A stretch of 47,562 nucleotides of DNA from Thauera sp. UBA6194 (GTDB lineage: Bacteria > Pseudomonadota > Gammaproteobacteria > Burkholderiales > Rhodocyclaceae): the NCBI GenBank assembly GCA_002422685.1, contig DITC01000002.1, forward strand, positions 1-47,562, read 5' to 3'. This document shows, one piece after another, positions 40,470 through 47,562 of this stretch; positions within the stretch are counted from its first letter, which is position 1; each line of letters opens with the position of its first letter. Position numbers and translations under genes: made by a program. Below the pieces are notes generated by a model. The model was not told where the DNA came from. It made no database searches and saw nothing but the letters and a program-made list of their open reading frames with translations.

Positions 40470-40925
40470 TCAGGCCTTCGTCACCTTGACGTAGCTGCCT
40501 TCGACGCTGATGACCCGCACCCGCTCGCCGGCGGCAATCGCGCTCTCCGCAACGCAAACCCACTCGTCAGAGCCGAGCAGCGGACGCTGGAAGCGCACCT
40601 TGCCACGCTCGAAGGGCGCCACCGCATTCACCAGCAGACCGACCTCGCCGACCGCTTCGCCCGCCGAGGTGCCGATCAGCGTCCGGTAGCGCGCCCGGCC
40701 GAAGACGCGAAACCACAGCACCGTCATCGCCATCGACGCAACGATCCACGCCCCGATCTGCTGTGCGAGCGCCATGTCCGGAACGATCAGCAGCCCCAGT
40801 CCGACCAGCATCGCGCCAAAACCGAACCAGATGATGAAAAACGAGGGGACGGCCAGCTCGAGCAGCACCAGCGCGAGGCCGACGATCTCCCAGTGCCACC
40901 ATTCGAGGGTCATTGCGTTATCCAT
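40470..40925 (-). CDS. NfeD-like membrane protein
   Basis: A 151-residue protein with three or four membrane helices (WWHWEIVGLALVLLELA, FFIIWFGFGAMLVGLGLLIV, IGAWIVASMAMTVLWFRVF) and a C-terminal OB-fold domain of about 70 residues (VGEVGLLVNAVAPFERGKVRFQ through VRVISVEGSYVKVTK). This is the short NfeD type without a protease domain. It is the first gene of a two-gene unit with the SPFH protein. Two starts are possible, 40925 and 40913; neither has a strong ribosome-binding site. Confidence 0.92.
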   Translation of the reverse strand: MDNAMTLEWWHWEIVGLALVLLELAVPSFFIIWFGFGAMLVGLGLLIVPDMALAQQIGAWIVASMAMTVLWFRVFGRARYRTLIGTSAGEAVGEVGLLVNAVAPFERGKVRFQRPLLGSDEWVCVAESAIAAGERVRVISVEGSYVKVTKA

Positions 40926-41034
40926 GGCCGAACTTTAGCGCAGCTCGGTGACGAGGTGGATTGCATGCGCTGATGCGTGTACGTGCTGGCTTGATCGCGC
41001 GGTGGAAAAGCTGTGCTCAGACAGGGAGGCGGAT

Positions 41035-41049
41035 TGTGGATAAGTGCTT
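41035..41049 (+). repeat. Left arm of 15-bp inverted repeat with perfect DnaA box
   Basis: TGTGGATAAGTGCTT; its first nine bases are a perfect DnaA box in reverse orientation. The exact reverse complement occurs at 41153-41167. Confidence 0.9.
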
Positions 41050-41152
41050 GGAACAGCGAAAGCGCGATTTCCATCAACAAAGCATCCTGCGTTAACAGCA
41101 CCCTCGTGCACCGGGTTTTACGCAAGCCAAGTCACTGTATTTAATCGTGCAA

Positions 41153-41167
41153 AAGCACTTATCCACA
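41153..41167 (-). repeat. Right arm of 15-bp inverted repeat with perfect DnaA box
   Basis: AAGCACTTATCCACA, the exact reverse complement of 41035-41049; TTATCCACA at 41159-41167 is a perfect DnaA box. It is 14 nt from the AT-rich repeats. Confidence 0.9.
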
Positions 41168-41181
41168 GAAACCGGCCGTAC

Positions 41182-41208
41182 ATGATCTTTATGATCTTTT
41201 AAATCTTT
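41182..41208. repeat. Three tandem AT-rich 9-mers (DUE-like)
   Basis: ATGATCTTT, ATGATCTTT and TAAATCTTT follow one another without gaps and run into AAAAA. Only four of 27 bases are G or C outside GATC-like cores, in strong contrast to the GC-rich surroundings. The two GATC sites recall the GATC-start 13-mers of E. coli oriC. Confidence 0.8.
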
Positions 41209-41305
41209 AAAAACCTGTGTACACCAAAAAGAAAAACCGACGAAGCGGGCAAGCCCGCTCCAGTCAGAAACAAGCGCGCCCGGGCTGAGCTGTCCGGGCG
41301 ACAGA

Positions 41306-42304
41306 TCAGAAGGGCGGATCGTCCGCCGCAACCGGCTGAACAAGCTGTTTGTCGGACTGCAGACGCGGCAACGCGGCCGTGACGCTGGCGGTGTCGACTG
41401 GCGTCGACGCCAGCTCACCGCCCAGCGCCGCCACCACCGCCGGCAGCAGATGAGCGAGCTCACCGGTCATCAGCGCGAATTCGGCGTTGAACAGCGCCTC
41501 GGCGTCATCCTTGTCGGCTTCGCCGATCTGGTCGCGCACGATGTCGAGGAAGTCCAGGCGCTTGATCTCGAGCTTCTCGGTGAGCACGAAGCTGATGCGG
41601 TCGTCGAAGGTCAGCGCAAGGCGCGTGGGCAGCTTGCCGGCCTCCAGGTGACCCTTGACCTCGTCGCCTTCGAGCGTGTGGCGCACGTAGCGCACCGCGG
41701 CCTTGTCCTCGGCCACCGAGCGCAGCTCGCAGTCCTGGTCGATCGTGAACCCCTCCGGGGCCTCACCTCCGGCCAGCCAGCCGGCCATCGCACCGGTCGG
41801 TGACAGCTCGGTACGCAGCAGGGTCAGCGGCAGGCTGTCGAGCGTGTGGCGCAGCTGCTCGAGCATGTCCTCGGCCTTGCTCTGGCTGCCGGCATCGACC
41901 ACCAGCCAGCCATTGACCGGATCGATCCAGGCGAACATGCGTCGGCGGCGGGTGAAGGCGCGCGGCAGCAGCTCCTGCGTGATCTGCTCGCGCAGCTCCT
42001 TCATCTGCTTGCGGCCGAGCTTGTAGCCCTGCTGCTCGGCCAGCTCCTCGGCGCGCTCGTCGGCCTCCTGCTTGACCACCGCCGAGGGCAGCAGGCGATG
42101 TTCGAAGCCGAGGCAGATCAGGAACTGGCCGCCCACGGCGTGCACGAGCACCTCGTTACCGAGCGGCGACAGCCAGCCGCGGCTCTCCATGTCCTGGCTG
42201 CCGCAGGGGTGGAAGGGCTTCTTCGCGAGCTGTTCCTCGAGGCGCTCGGCGCTCATGTCCCAGGGGGCGGGAAGGCGATAGATCTGCAGATTCTTGAACC
42301 ACAT
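41306..42304 (-). CDS. rdgC: Recombination-associated protein RdgC
   Basis: A 332-residue nucleoid-associated DNA-binding protein that forms a ring on DNA and limits RecA action. The start MWFKNLQIYRLPAPWDMSAERLEEQL and the blocks GWLSPLGNEVLVHAVGGQFLICL, LLPSAVVKQEADERAEELAEQQGYKLGRK and AFTRRRRMFAWIDPVNGWLVVDA are typical. It is about 30 residues longer than E. coli RdgC at the C-terminus. AGGAAA lies upstream of the ATG at 42304. It sits beside the origin-like region and transcribes away from neighbouring rsuA. Confidence 0.95.
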   Translation of the reverse strand: MWFKNLQIYRLPAPWDMSAERLEEQLAKKPFHPCGSQDMESRGWLSPLGNEVLVHAVGGQFLICLGFEHRLLPSAVVKQEADERAEELAEQQGYKLGRKQMKELREQITQELLPRAFTRRRRMFAWIDPVNGWLVVDAGSQSKAEDMLEQLRHTLDSLPLTLLRTELSPTGAMAGWLAGGEAPEGFTIDQDCELRSVAEDKAAVRYVRHTLEGDEVKGHLEAGKLPTRLALTFDDRISFVLTEKLEIKRLDFLDIVRDQIGEADKDDAEALFNAEFALMTGELAHLLPAVVAALGGELASTPVDTASVTAALPRLQSDKQLVQPVAADDPPF

Positions 42305-42342
42305 GTCGGGGGTGTTTCCTGTTGGTGAAATTGAAAGCGGGC

Positions 42343-42810
42343 TTACTGCGCCAGCCCGCCGGATTCGGCCAGCATTCGGATCACGCGTACGGTGTCGAGG
42401 TCGGACTGGTGATAGGCCGAACGCACGAACTGCGCGTAACGCCCGTCCTCGCCGCCTTCGGGCAGCGAGGTGCGATACGCGAAGCGCAGGAAGAGGGCGC
42501 CCGCATCGGGCTCCTCGATCGTGATCGTCAGGCTGCCGCCGGCGTGCTGTTCGTTGGCTTCGGACTCGAAGCAGATCCAGCGCAGCGGATCGAAGGTGAC
42601 GCAGTCGCGGATGACGGCGTTGCCGAAGTGCAGATCGCGTACCAGGCGGCCTGCACTGCGCTCGACGATGCGGCAGGCCTCCAGGCCGGGCAGGAAGGCG
42701 CGCGCGTCTTCAGCACGGCAGAGCAGGCCGAACCACAGCTCCTCGCGCGAAAGCGGCGCCTGCAGCGGATTGGCGAGATCATTGACCTCGATCAGGTGTT
42801 CGAATTTCAA
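42343..42810 (-). CDS. SRPBCC-fold protein of the DUF1857/AtaL-like family
   Basis: A 155-residue soluble protein. MKFEHLIEVNDLANPLQAPLSREELWFGLLCRAEDARAFLPGLEACRI matches the DUF1857/AtaL-like branch of the START/SRPBCC fold, which forms a cavity for hydrophobic ligands. Ligand and function are unknown. AGGAGA is 10 nt before the ATG at 42810. It is 38 nt upstream of rdgC on the same strand, so the two may share a transcript. Confidence 0.88.
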   Translation of the reverse strand: MKFEHLIEVNDLANPLQAPLSREELWFGLLCRAEDARAFLPGLEACRIVERSAGRLVRDLHFGNAVIRDCVTFDPLRWICFESEANEQHAGGSLTITIEEPDAGALFLRFAYRTSLPEGGEDGRYAQFVRSAYHQSDLDTVRVIRMLAESGGLAQ

Positions 42811-42879
42811 GGCAGTCTCCTGAACGGGCAGGGCGGCAGTTTACCCGCTCGCACCCTCGCCCGCGATAACATGCGCGCC

Positions 42880-43605
42880 ATGCAACTCGAACGCCTCCTC
42901 CACGCCCAGGGCTTCGGCAGCCGCAAGGAATGCCGCGCCCTCATCCGTGCCGGCTACGTCAGCGTCGCCGGCGAGCCTTGTGAAAACCCAAACGCGGAAT
43001 TCGATCCGGGCAGCAGCGATGGCTCGCCTGGCATCGCCTTCGTGGTGGGTGACGAACAATGGCGCTTCCGCGCTCAGGCCTACGTCGTGCTGCACAAGCC
43101 GGCCGGCTACGAATGCTCGCAGAAGCCGACCTTCCATCCCTCGGTGTTCACGCTGCTGCCGCCGCAACTGCTGATCCGCGGCGTGCAGTGCGTGGGCCGG
43201 CTCGACCAGGACACCACCGGGCTGCTGCTGCTGTCGGACGACGGCCAGTTCATCCACCAGTGGAGTTCGGGCAAGAAGCGCACGCCCAAGGTCTATGAGG
43301 TCACCCTGAAGCACGCGGTGGAGCAGGAGTTTGCCGAGCGCATGGTCGCCGGCGTGGAACTGAACGACGAACCCGAGCCGATCGCGGCCGCCGCCTGTGA
43401 GCTCACCAGCCCGACCACGCTGCGGCTGACGATCTGCGAGGGCAAGTACCACCAGGTCAAGCGCATGGTCGCTGCTGCGGGCAACCGCGTGGAAGCCCTG
43501 CATCGCAGCCGCGTCGGCGGGCTGGACCTGCCTGACGAGCTGGCACCGGGCGAGTGGCGCTGGCTCGAGACCGAAGACCTGCAGGCGCTCGCTGATTTTT
43601 CCTGA
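42880..43605 (+). CDS. rsuA: 16S rRNA pseudouridine(516) synthase
   Basis: A 241-residue pseudouridine synthase of the RsuA family. Residues 1-48 form an S4 RNA-binding domain (MQLERLLHAQGFGSRKECRALIRAGYVSVAG). The catalytic domain has LHKPAGYECS, the active-site Asp109 in GRLDQDTTGLLLLSDDG, and LTICEGKYHQVKRMVAAAGNRVEALHR. These follow E. coli RsuA more closely than RluB, RluE or RluF, so U516 of 16S rRNA is the likely target. The ATG at 42880 fits the family; 42871 would add three residues. It is divergent from the SRPBCC gene. Confidence 0.88.
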   Translation: MQLERLLHAQGFGSRKECRALIRAGYVSVAGEPCENPNAEFDPGSSDGSPGIAFVVGDEQWRFRAQAYVVLHKPAGYECSQKPTFHPSVFTLLPPQLLIRGVQCVGRLDQDTTGLLLLSDDGQFIHQWSSGKKRTPKVYEVTLKHAVEQEFAERMVAGVELNDEPEPIAAAACELTSPTTLRLTICEGKYHQVKRMVAAAGNRVEALHRSRVGGLDLPDELAPGEWRWLETEDLQALADFS

Positions 43606-43720
43606 TTCACCGTAGTACGGCCCGGGCAGACGTCCGCCGCGGATGTACGACCCGATGATGCGGGCCTGAGACCACGCGCGCGGGCCCGTACGCTCGAAGG
43701 GCCGGTCGCGCTTCAGGCCC

Positions 43721-44749
43721 TCAGAAGCGCATTTCCAGATTCATGCCGACCGCCCAGGATTGATCGCGCTCGCGGTCCTCTTCGTCGTACTGCGGCCAGT
43801 AGTGCGCGACGATGAGCTCGCCGATCAGCCACTTGCGATAGACCGGCTGAATCCACTTCATGCGCACGCCGTATTCGCCGACGTTTTCGCGCGCGCCGGT
43901 TTCGCCGGTGGCGATCAGCTCACCCGAGAGCCGGCGATCGTCGCCGAAGTGCTTGAACAGGCCGAGACTGCTGCCCCAGGCGAAGTCGTCCGTCTTTTCC
44001 GAGATCGTCGTCGCGTTCTGCCAATGCAGCGCGAGCTTCGGCGTGAAGGCATGCGCGTAATCGAGCGCGGTGGTCGAGCCGAACTTGTGCGTGGTGTTCC
44101 AGAAAATCGTTTCGCGGAATTCGATGCGATCCTGCTCGCTCAGCGCCCACTGCTTGCGATAGCGCGCCTGAGTGTAGAACTTCAACCCGCCGCGCACCCC
44201 CATGCGAAAGTCGAAGTGTTTGCGCAAGGCCACCCCCAGCCCGGCAAAACCGGTCTGGTCATCGCGCCGGTCTTCCTCGAGCAGCAGCTGCTCGCGCGTG
44301 AAGGCCTCGGACTGGTCGGTCACGAGCTCCTGCTCGTTCTGCCGGCCGAGGAACACGTAAGCCTTATCACGCAGATTGGGCAAGTCGAAGCGCGCGCGCA
44401 GGCGCACGCTGGTGTCCCAACCCTCGTCCTGCCGCCACAGGTTACGCAGCCCCAGCCGGCCATGGCTCACCTTGCCGCCATCGGAGAAGGGTCGATCGCC
44501 GAACCAGTCATTCACCGTCTCGCCGAGCCACAGTGAAAACCCTTGCAAGTGGCCTCGGGTGGTGTCCAGCACGCCTTCTTCCTGCGCAGCTTCGGGGCTG
44601 ACCGGATTGGAGACCGCTGCGTTCGCCAGCGGCGTGATCAGGATCGAGGACAGCGCCAGGGCGATGAAGAGGGCTTGGGGACGTGCTGGATCGGCGCTGC
44701 GTTCGGCCGCGAGTCGGGGCTGGATGGATGAAGGCCCTCGGGTGCTCAT
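43721..44749 (-). CDS. Outer-membrane beta-barrel protein, unknown function
   Basis: A 342-residue exported protein. A signal peptide (ALFIALALSSILITPLANA) follows a longer, basic n-region. The mature part alternates polar and hydrophobic residues in strands (LRARFDLPNLR, LKFYTQARYRKQWAL, LALHWQNATTISE, YRKWLIGELIVAHYWPQY) and ends in Phe (LEMRF), the outer-membrane assembly signal. About ten strands are plausible. I do not recognise the family. ATG at 44749 is used with GGAC about 9 nt upstream; a GTG at 44764 is the other option. The AT-rich region upstream may serve as its promoter. Confidence 0.8.
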   Translation of the reverse strand: MSTRGPSSIQPRLAAERSADPARPQALFIALALSSILITPLANAAVSNPVSPEAAQEEGVLDTTRGHLQGFSLWLGETVNDWFGDRPFSDGGKVSHGRLGLRNLWRQDEGWDTSVRLRARFDLPNLRDKAYVFLGRQNEQELVTDQSEAFTREQLLLEEDRRDDQTGFAGLGVALRKHFDFRMGVRGGLKFYTQARYRKQWALSEQDRIEFRETIFWNTTHKFGSTTALDYAHAFTPKLALHWQNATTISEKTDDFAWGSSLGLFKHFGDDRRLSGELIATGETGARENVGEYGVRMKWIQPVYRKWLIGELIVAHYWPQYDEEDRERDQSWAVGMNLEMRF

Positions 44750-45066
44750 TTTGTTTGTGTCCACATCTGGGTGTCGTCTGGCGGCAATTTTACCCCCGAG
44801 CGCGCAGGGCGCTGGCTGCCCGCAGTGGCTTCGGTTTTGTTCTTCTGTTTTTATATTGATTTAAATAACAAAGAAGTTAACAGTGCGCGAAAATCTGTGG
44901 ATAAGTGTGCAAAACGCACGGTTCACAACGCATTCGGCTGCAGAAGAACAGGTTGATAAGGTACTTGGCGAACTGTGCGTGCTTTGTCCATTGTTTTGAC
45001 GCGCTTGCGCGCTGGCCACCTTGTTCACAAGGTATCCGCCGTCTTTACACAGGATTGTTCACTCGA
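44750..45066. other. Non-coding region with AT-rich block and perfect DnaA box
   Basis: A 317-nt divergent gap between the outer-membrane protein gene and earP. It contains an AT-rich block at 44834-44880 (TTTTTATATTGATTTAAATA in its centre), then a perfect DnaA box TGTGGATAA at 44896-44904. The box is followed by GTG, as in both boxes at 41 kb. Imperfect box-like sequences such as TTGTTCACA (45021-45029) follow. The AT-rich part could equally hold promoters for the two divergent genes. Confidence 0.55.
44896..44904 (-). promoter_or_regulatory. Perfect DnaA box
   Basis: TGTGGATAA, reverse complement of the consensus TTATCCACA, lies 15 nt after the AT-rich block at 44834-44880. Confidence 0.7.
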
Positions 45067-46257
45067 ATGCTGGAATCAGGCACCCAGGGGCGCCCAAGAT
45101 GGGAAATCTTCTGCCAGGTTGTGGATAACTTTGGGGATATCGGCGTGTGCTGGCGGCTGGCGCGGGATCTGGCGCAGCGCGAGCATCTGCCGGTGCGGCT
45201 CTGGGTGGATGACTGGACAGTGCTGGCGCGCATCTGTCCCGCGGTGGCAGGGCTCGATCCTGCGTGCGGTGCCGAGGTCGATGGGGTCAGCTTGCGGCAG
45301 TGGACCGCCGCCTTTTCTGCATCGACCCCGGGTGAGATCGTGATCGAAGCCTTCGCCTGCGAGCTGCCGGGCGCGCAGCTCGAGGCGATGGCTGCGCACT
45401 GTCCGCCGCCGGTCTGGATCAATCTCGAATATCTGTCGGCCGAGGATTGGGTGGCGGGCTGTCATGGTCTGGCTTCGCCCCATCCGCGCCTGGCGCTGAC
45501 CAAGTATTTCTTCTTTCCCGGCTTTGACGCGGCTACGGGCGGGTTGCTGCGCGAGGATGCCCTGCTGGCACGGCGCGATCGCTTCCTCTGCCAGCCCGCA
45601 GGGCGCGCCGCGTGGCGTGGCGCACGTGGCCTGCCGGTGCGGAGGGAAGATGGTCTGGTCGTGTCCTTGTTCGCGTACGAGCAAGCTGCGTTGGGCGCGC
45701 TGTTCAGTGCCTGGGCGCAGGAGCGGCGCCCGGTGCATGTGCTGGTGCCGGTGTCGCGCGTGCTGCCCGACGTGGCCGCTGCGCTCGGCTGTGCCTTGCC
45801 CGAAGTCGGAGCGCGCATCGAGCGCGGCGCCCTTTCGGTGCATGTGCTGCCCTTCACCGACCAGGCGGGCTACGACACGCTGTTGTGGGCCTCGGACCTG
45901 AACTTCGTGCGCGGGGAGGATTCCTTCGTGCGCGCGCAGTGGGCGGCGCAGCCCTTCGTGTGGCAGATCTATCCCCAGGCCGAGGCCGCGCATCACGACA
46001 AGCTGGAGGCTTTTCTGGCGCGCTACCTGGCCCGCCTGCCCGGCGCGGACGCCGAGGCGCTGGGCGCCTTCTGGCGGGTGTGGAACGCTTGCGCAGACAC
46101 GCCCGCCACGGCCGCCGATGCCTGGCCCGCGCTGCGTTCGGCGCTGCCGGCGCTTGCGGCGCATGCACGCGCGTGGAGCGATGCGCTTGCCGCACAGCCG
46201 GATCTGGCGAGTCGACTGTCGCGATTCTGCTCGCACATCGAGTCCGGCCCGGGGTAG
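45067..46257 (+). CDS. earP: EF-P arginine rhamnosyltransferase EarP
   Basis: A 396-residue GT-B glycosyltransferase that transfers rhamnose from dTDP-rhamnose to an arginine of elongation factor P. The N-terminal EIFCQVVDNFGDIGVCWRLARDLA carries Asp20 and Asp24, matching the two essential aspartates of EarP. The C-terminal donor site FVRGEDSFVRAQWAAQPFVWQIYPQ is intact. The gene is followed by efp 64 nt later, the normal arrangement, and the EF-P has the right arginine. The ATG at 45067 has AGGA 12 nt upstream. A TGTGGATAA string at 45120 is part of the codons for VVDN and should not be read as a regulatory box without other evidence. Confidence 0.96.
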   Translation: MLESGTQGRPRWEIFCQVVDNFGDIGVCWRLARDLAQREHLPVRLWVDDWTVLARICPAVAGLDPACGAEVDGVSLRQWTAAFSASTPGEIVIEAFACELPGAQLEAMAAHCPPPVWINLEYLSAEDWVAGCHGLASPHPRLALTKYFFFPGFDAATGGLLREDALLARRDRFLCQPAGRAAWRGARGLPVRREDGLVVSLFAYEQAALGALFSAWAQERRPVHVLVPVSRVLPDVAAALGCALPEVGARIERGALSVHVLPFTDQAGYDTLLWASDLNFVRGEDSFVRAQWAAQPFVWQIYPQAEAAHHDKLEAFLARYLARLPGADAEALGAFWRVWNACADTPATAADAWPALRSALPALAAHARAWSDALAAQPDLASRLSRFCSHIESGPG

Positions 46258-46321
46258 AATCGCGCGCTAATTTTTCAACGACATGCGGCCACGAGCCGCG
46301 TCGATCAAATCAGGACACAGC

Positions 46322-46879
46322 ATGAAAACCGCTCAGGAACTCCGCTCGGGCAACGTCATCATGGTCGGCAACGACCCCCTGGTGGTGCAGAAGGCCGAAT
46401 ACAACAAGTCCGGCCGCAACGCCGCCGTGGTCAAGATGAAGTTCAAGAACCTGCTCACCGGCGCGCCGTCGGAGTCGGTTTACAAGGCCGACGACAAGTT
46501 TGAAGTGGTCGTGCTCGATCACAAGGAAGTCACCTACTCCTACTTCGCCGACCCGATGTACGTGTTCATGGACGCCGACTACGAGCAGTACGAGGTCGAG
46601 GCGGACAACATGACCGACGCGCTCAAGTACCTCGAAGACGGCCTGCAGTGCGAGGTCGTGTTCTACAACGGCAAGGCGATCTCGGTCGAGCTGCCCAACA
46701 GCGTGGTGCGCGAGGTCGTCTACACCGAGCCCGCCGTCAAGGGCGACACCTCGGGCAAGGTCATGAAGCCGGCTCGCATCTCCACCGGTTTCGAGCTGCC
46801 GGTGCCGGCTTTCGTCGAGATCGGCGACAAGATCGAGATCGACACCCGTACCGACGAGTACAAGAACCGCGTCAAGTGA
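46322..46879 (+). CDS. efp: Elongation factor P
   Basis: Helps ribosomes through polyproline stretches. The 185-residue protein has the KOW-like domain 1 with KSGRNAAVV. Arg32 is at the loop tip, so this EF-P belongs to the rhamnosylated arginine class, in agreement with earP upstream, and not the beta-lysylated lysine class. Domains 2 and 3 follow (FMDADYEQYEV, LPNSVVREVVYTEPAVKGDTSGKVMKPARISTG). AGGA is 6 nt before the ATG at 46322. A strong terminator follows 22 nt after the stop. Confidence 0.98.
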   Translation: MKTAQELRSGNVIMVGNDPLVVQKAEYNKSGRNAAVVKMKFKNLLTGAPSESVYKADDKFEVVVLDHKEVTYSYFADPMYVFMDADYEQYEVEADNMTDALKYLEDGLQCEVVFYNGKAISVELPNSVVREVVYTEPAVKGDTSGKVMKPARISTGFELPVPAFVEIGDKIEIDTRTDEYKNRVK

Positions 46880-46901
46880 TCGTGCTTCGCGCATCGTTCC
46901 G

Positions 46902-46926
46902 AAAAGGGCCCGGTCGGGCCCTTTTT
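46902..46926 (+). terminator. Intrinsic terminator after efp
   Basis: AAAAGGGCCC (46902-46911) pairs perfectly with GGGCCCTTTT (46916-46925) around a 4-nt loop, followed by another T. The stem and T-run are those of a textbook Rho-independent terminator for earP-efp. Confidence 0.92.
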
Positions 46927-47029
46927 GCATCCAGGAACGGCGAAAGTGTGAACTCTGCGCGTTACATTGGTGTCCAGCTTGCGTAAGCTCAAGGTGTCGT
47001 CCTTTTTCCAGTCCTGCCCGGTCATCCGC

Positions 47030-47562
47030 ATGAAAGCGCTGCATTCCCTCGTCTCCGTCCTGTCGCTGGCTCTGCTTGCGGCGTGTTCTCCCGAGCCCCA
47101 GCAGGCACCGGCGCCCGTCGAGGAAGCCTCGCCCCGGCAGGAAGCGCCACCTCAGGAGGCTCCCGCCGTCGAAGCTGCGCGCGAGGATGCCGAAGCTGCG
47201 CGGCGCGAGGCCGCCGAGGCCACTCGCGAGGCGGCGGACAAGGCCGCCGAGGCGGCACGCAAGGCGGCCGAGGCAAGTTCCGCTACGGTGCAGGCGGTGG
47301 TCGAGTCGGCCGAAGAGGCGCTGCGCGACAGCGCGAACAGTGAAAGCGCTGCAGCGGCTGCAACGTCGGTGCGCGATGCGAAGGAAGCCGCCGAGCAGGC
47401 TGCGCACCGCATCGTAGAGGCGACGCGCGATGCGGCGCAGCGCCTGAAGGAAGTCGGCAAGGGCGCGATCGAGAGCGTCCGTCCCGCAGCGCCCGAAACG
47501 ACCGACGCCCAGAGCGCGCCCGCGCCGGTCGAAGAGCGCGAACTGCCGGCGAACGAAGAGAG
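47030..47562 (+). CDS. Alanine-rich helical lipoprotein, cut by the window end
   Basis: An open frame from the ATG at 47030 to the window end (177 codons, no stop seen). The signal peptide MKALHSLVSVLSLALLAAC has a lipobox LAAC with Cys19. A Pro/Gln/Glu linker follows, then about 90 residues of Ala/Glu/Arg/Lys-rich repeats (for example AAREDAEAARREAAEATREA) with the spacing of an amphipathic helix. A second Pro/Ala-rich stretch begins near residue 158. The ribosome-binding site is weak. Such proteins may span the periplasm from the outer membrane or form coiled-coil bundles, but no family is recognised. Confidence 0.75.
   Translation, partial: MKALHSLVSVLSLALLAACSPEPQQAPAPVEEASPRQEAPPQEAPAVEAAREDAEAARREAAEATREAADKAAEAARKAAEASSATVQAVVESAEEALRDSANSESAAAAATSVRDAKEAAEQAAHRIVEATRDAAQRLKEVGKGAIESVRPAAPETTDAQSAPAPVEERELPANEE

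Larger units (their letters stand above)
40926..41305. other. Origin-like non-coding region upstream of the NfeD/SPFH unit
   Basis: This 380-nt gap holds no credible gene. It contains two perfect DnaA boxes (41035-41043 and 41159-41167) facing each other, as parts of a perfect 15-bp inverted repeat. Beside the right-hand box are three tandem 9-mers rich in A and T (41182-41208). Read on the minus strand, the order is AT-rich repeats, TGTGGATAA box, about 115 nt, TTATCCACA box. That resembles the order DUE, R1 and R4 in E. coli oriC. It may be a replication origin or a DnaA-titration locus. No dnaA, dnaN, gyrB or rpmH is within the window. Confidence 0.55.

Noticed and set aside
43662..43720. 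GGGCCTGA / TCAGGCCC inverted repeat after rsuA
   Set aside because: The loop is 43 nt and the right arm abuts the stop of the convergent gene; too weak to call a terminator.
45120..45128. TGTGGATAA string inside earP counted as a DnaA box
   Set aside because: These bases encode part of the conserved VVDN of EarP, so protein constraint explains them. I did not count it with the boxes at 41.0-41.2 kb and 44.9 kb.

Overview
The window is a GC-rich chromosomal segment from a betaproteobacterium, most likely a Rhodocyclales member of the Thauera/Azoarcus type. That placement is inferred from base composition and gene content: monomeric isocitrate dehydrogenase, MscK-type channel, FetAB, the EarP/EF-P pair with Arg32, RF3, RdgC and a DUF1857 protein. 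No rRNA, tRNA, CRISPR array, insertion sequence or prophage block was seen. The genes look like ordinary core and near-core genes packed closely on both strands.

Layout. 1-5.2 kb: catalase-peroxidase katG (minus), a small unknown protein, phosphoglycerate mutase gpmI and an MliC-like lipoprotein. 5.3-12.5 kb: a polyprenyl-synthase-like protein that has lost its Asp-rich motifs, a haem/FAD/NAD membrane reductase, a ribbon-helix-helix protein converging on an orphan ParA, a four-cysteine secreted protein, a BASS transporter abutting menA, and a radical SAM protein. 12.6-17.5 kb: icd, a YqjM-like ene-reductase and an MFS carrier. 17.7-28.5 kb: mscK, a small membrane protein, fetAB, a CHASE-like/GGDEF cyclase, a classical ene-reductase and a PhnD-PAS-PAS-GGDEF cyclase. 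28.6-36.9 kb: a three-domain cell-wall hydrolase divergent from a lipoprotein, an AEC carrier, ppc, fumC and a glycine-zipper lipoprotein. 37-42.9 kb: prfC behind a structured leader, a HemG-like flavoprotein with a secreted partner, the SPFH/NfeD pair, a 380-bp non-coding region that looks like a replication origin, rdgC and a SRPBCC protein. 42.9-47.6 kb: rsuA, an outer-membrane barrel protein, earP-efp and a truncated alanine-rich lipoprotein at the window edge.

Shared themes are central carbon metabolism (gpmI, icd, ppc, fumC), translation (prfC, rsuA, earP, efp), redox and quinone/haem chemistry (katG, two ene-reductases, menA, hemG-like, the ferric-reductase-like protein), c-di-GMP signalling (two cyclases with intact GGDEF and I-sites) and envelope maintenance (mscK, SPFH/NfeD, lipoproteins).

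The observations most worth following are: (1) two perfect DnaA boxes inside a 15-bp inverted repeat, beside three tandem AT-rich 9-mers, at 41.0-41.2 kb; (2) a second AT-rich block plus DnaA box at 44.8-44.9 kb; (3) a nested terminator and anti-ribosome-binding helix just ahead of prfC; (4) the orphan ParA with an RHH protein; (5) the prenyl-synthase pseudoenzyme; and (6) the leaderless GH19-SH3-cysteine-hydrolase fusion.
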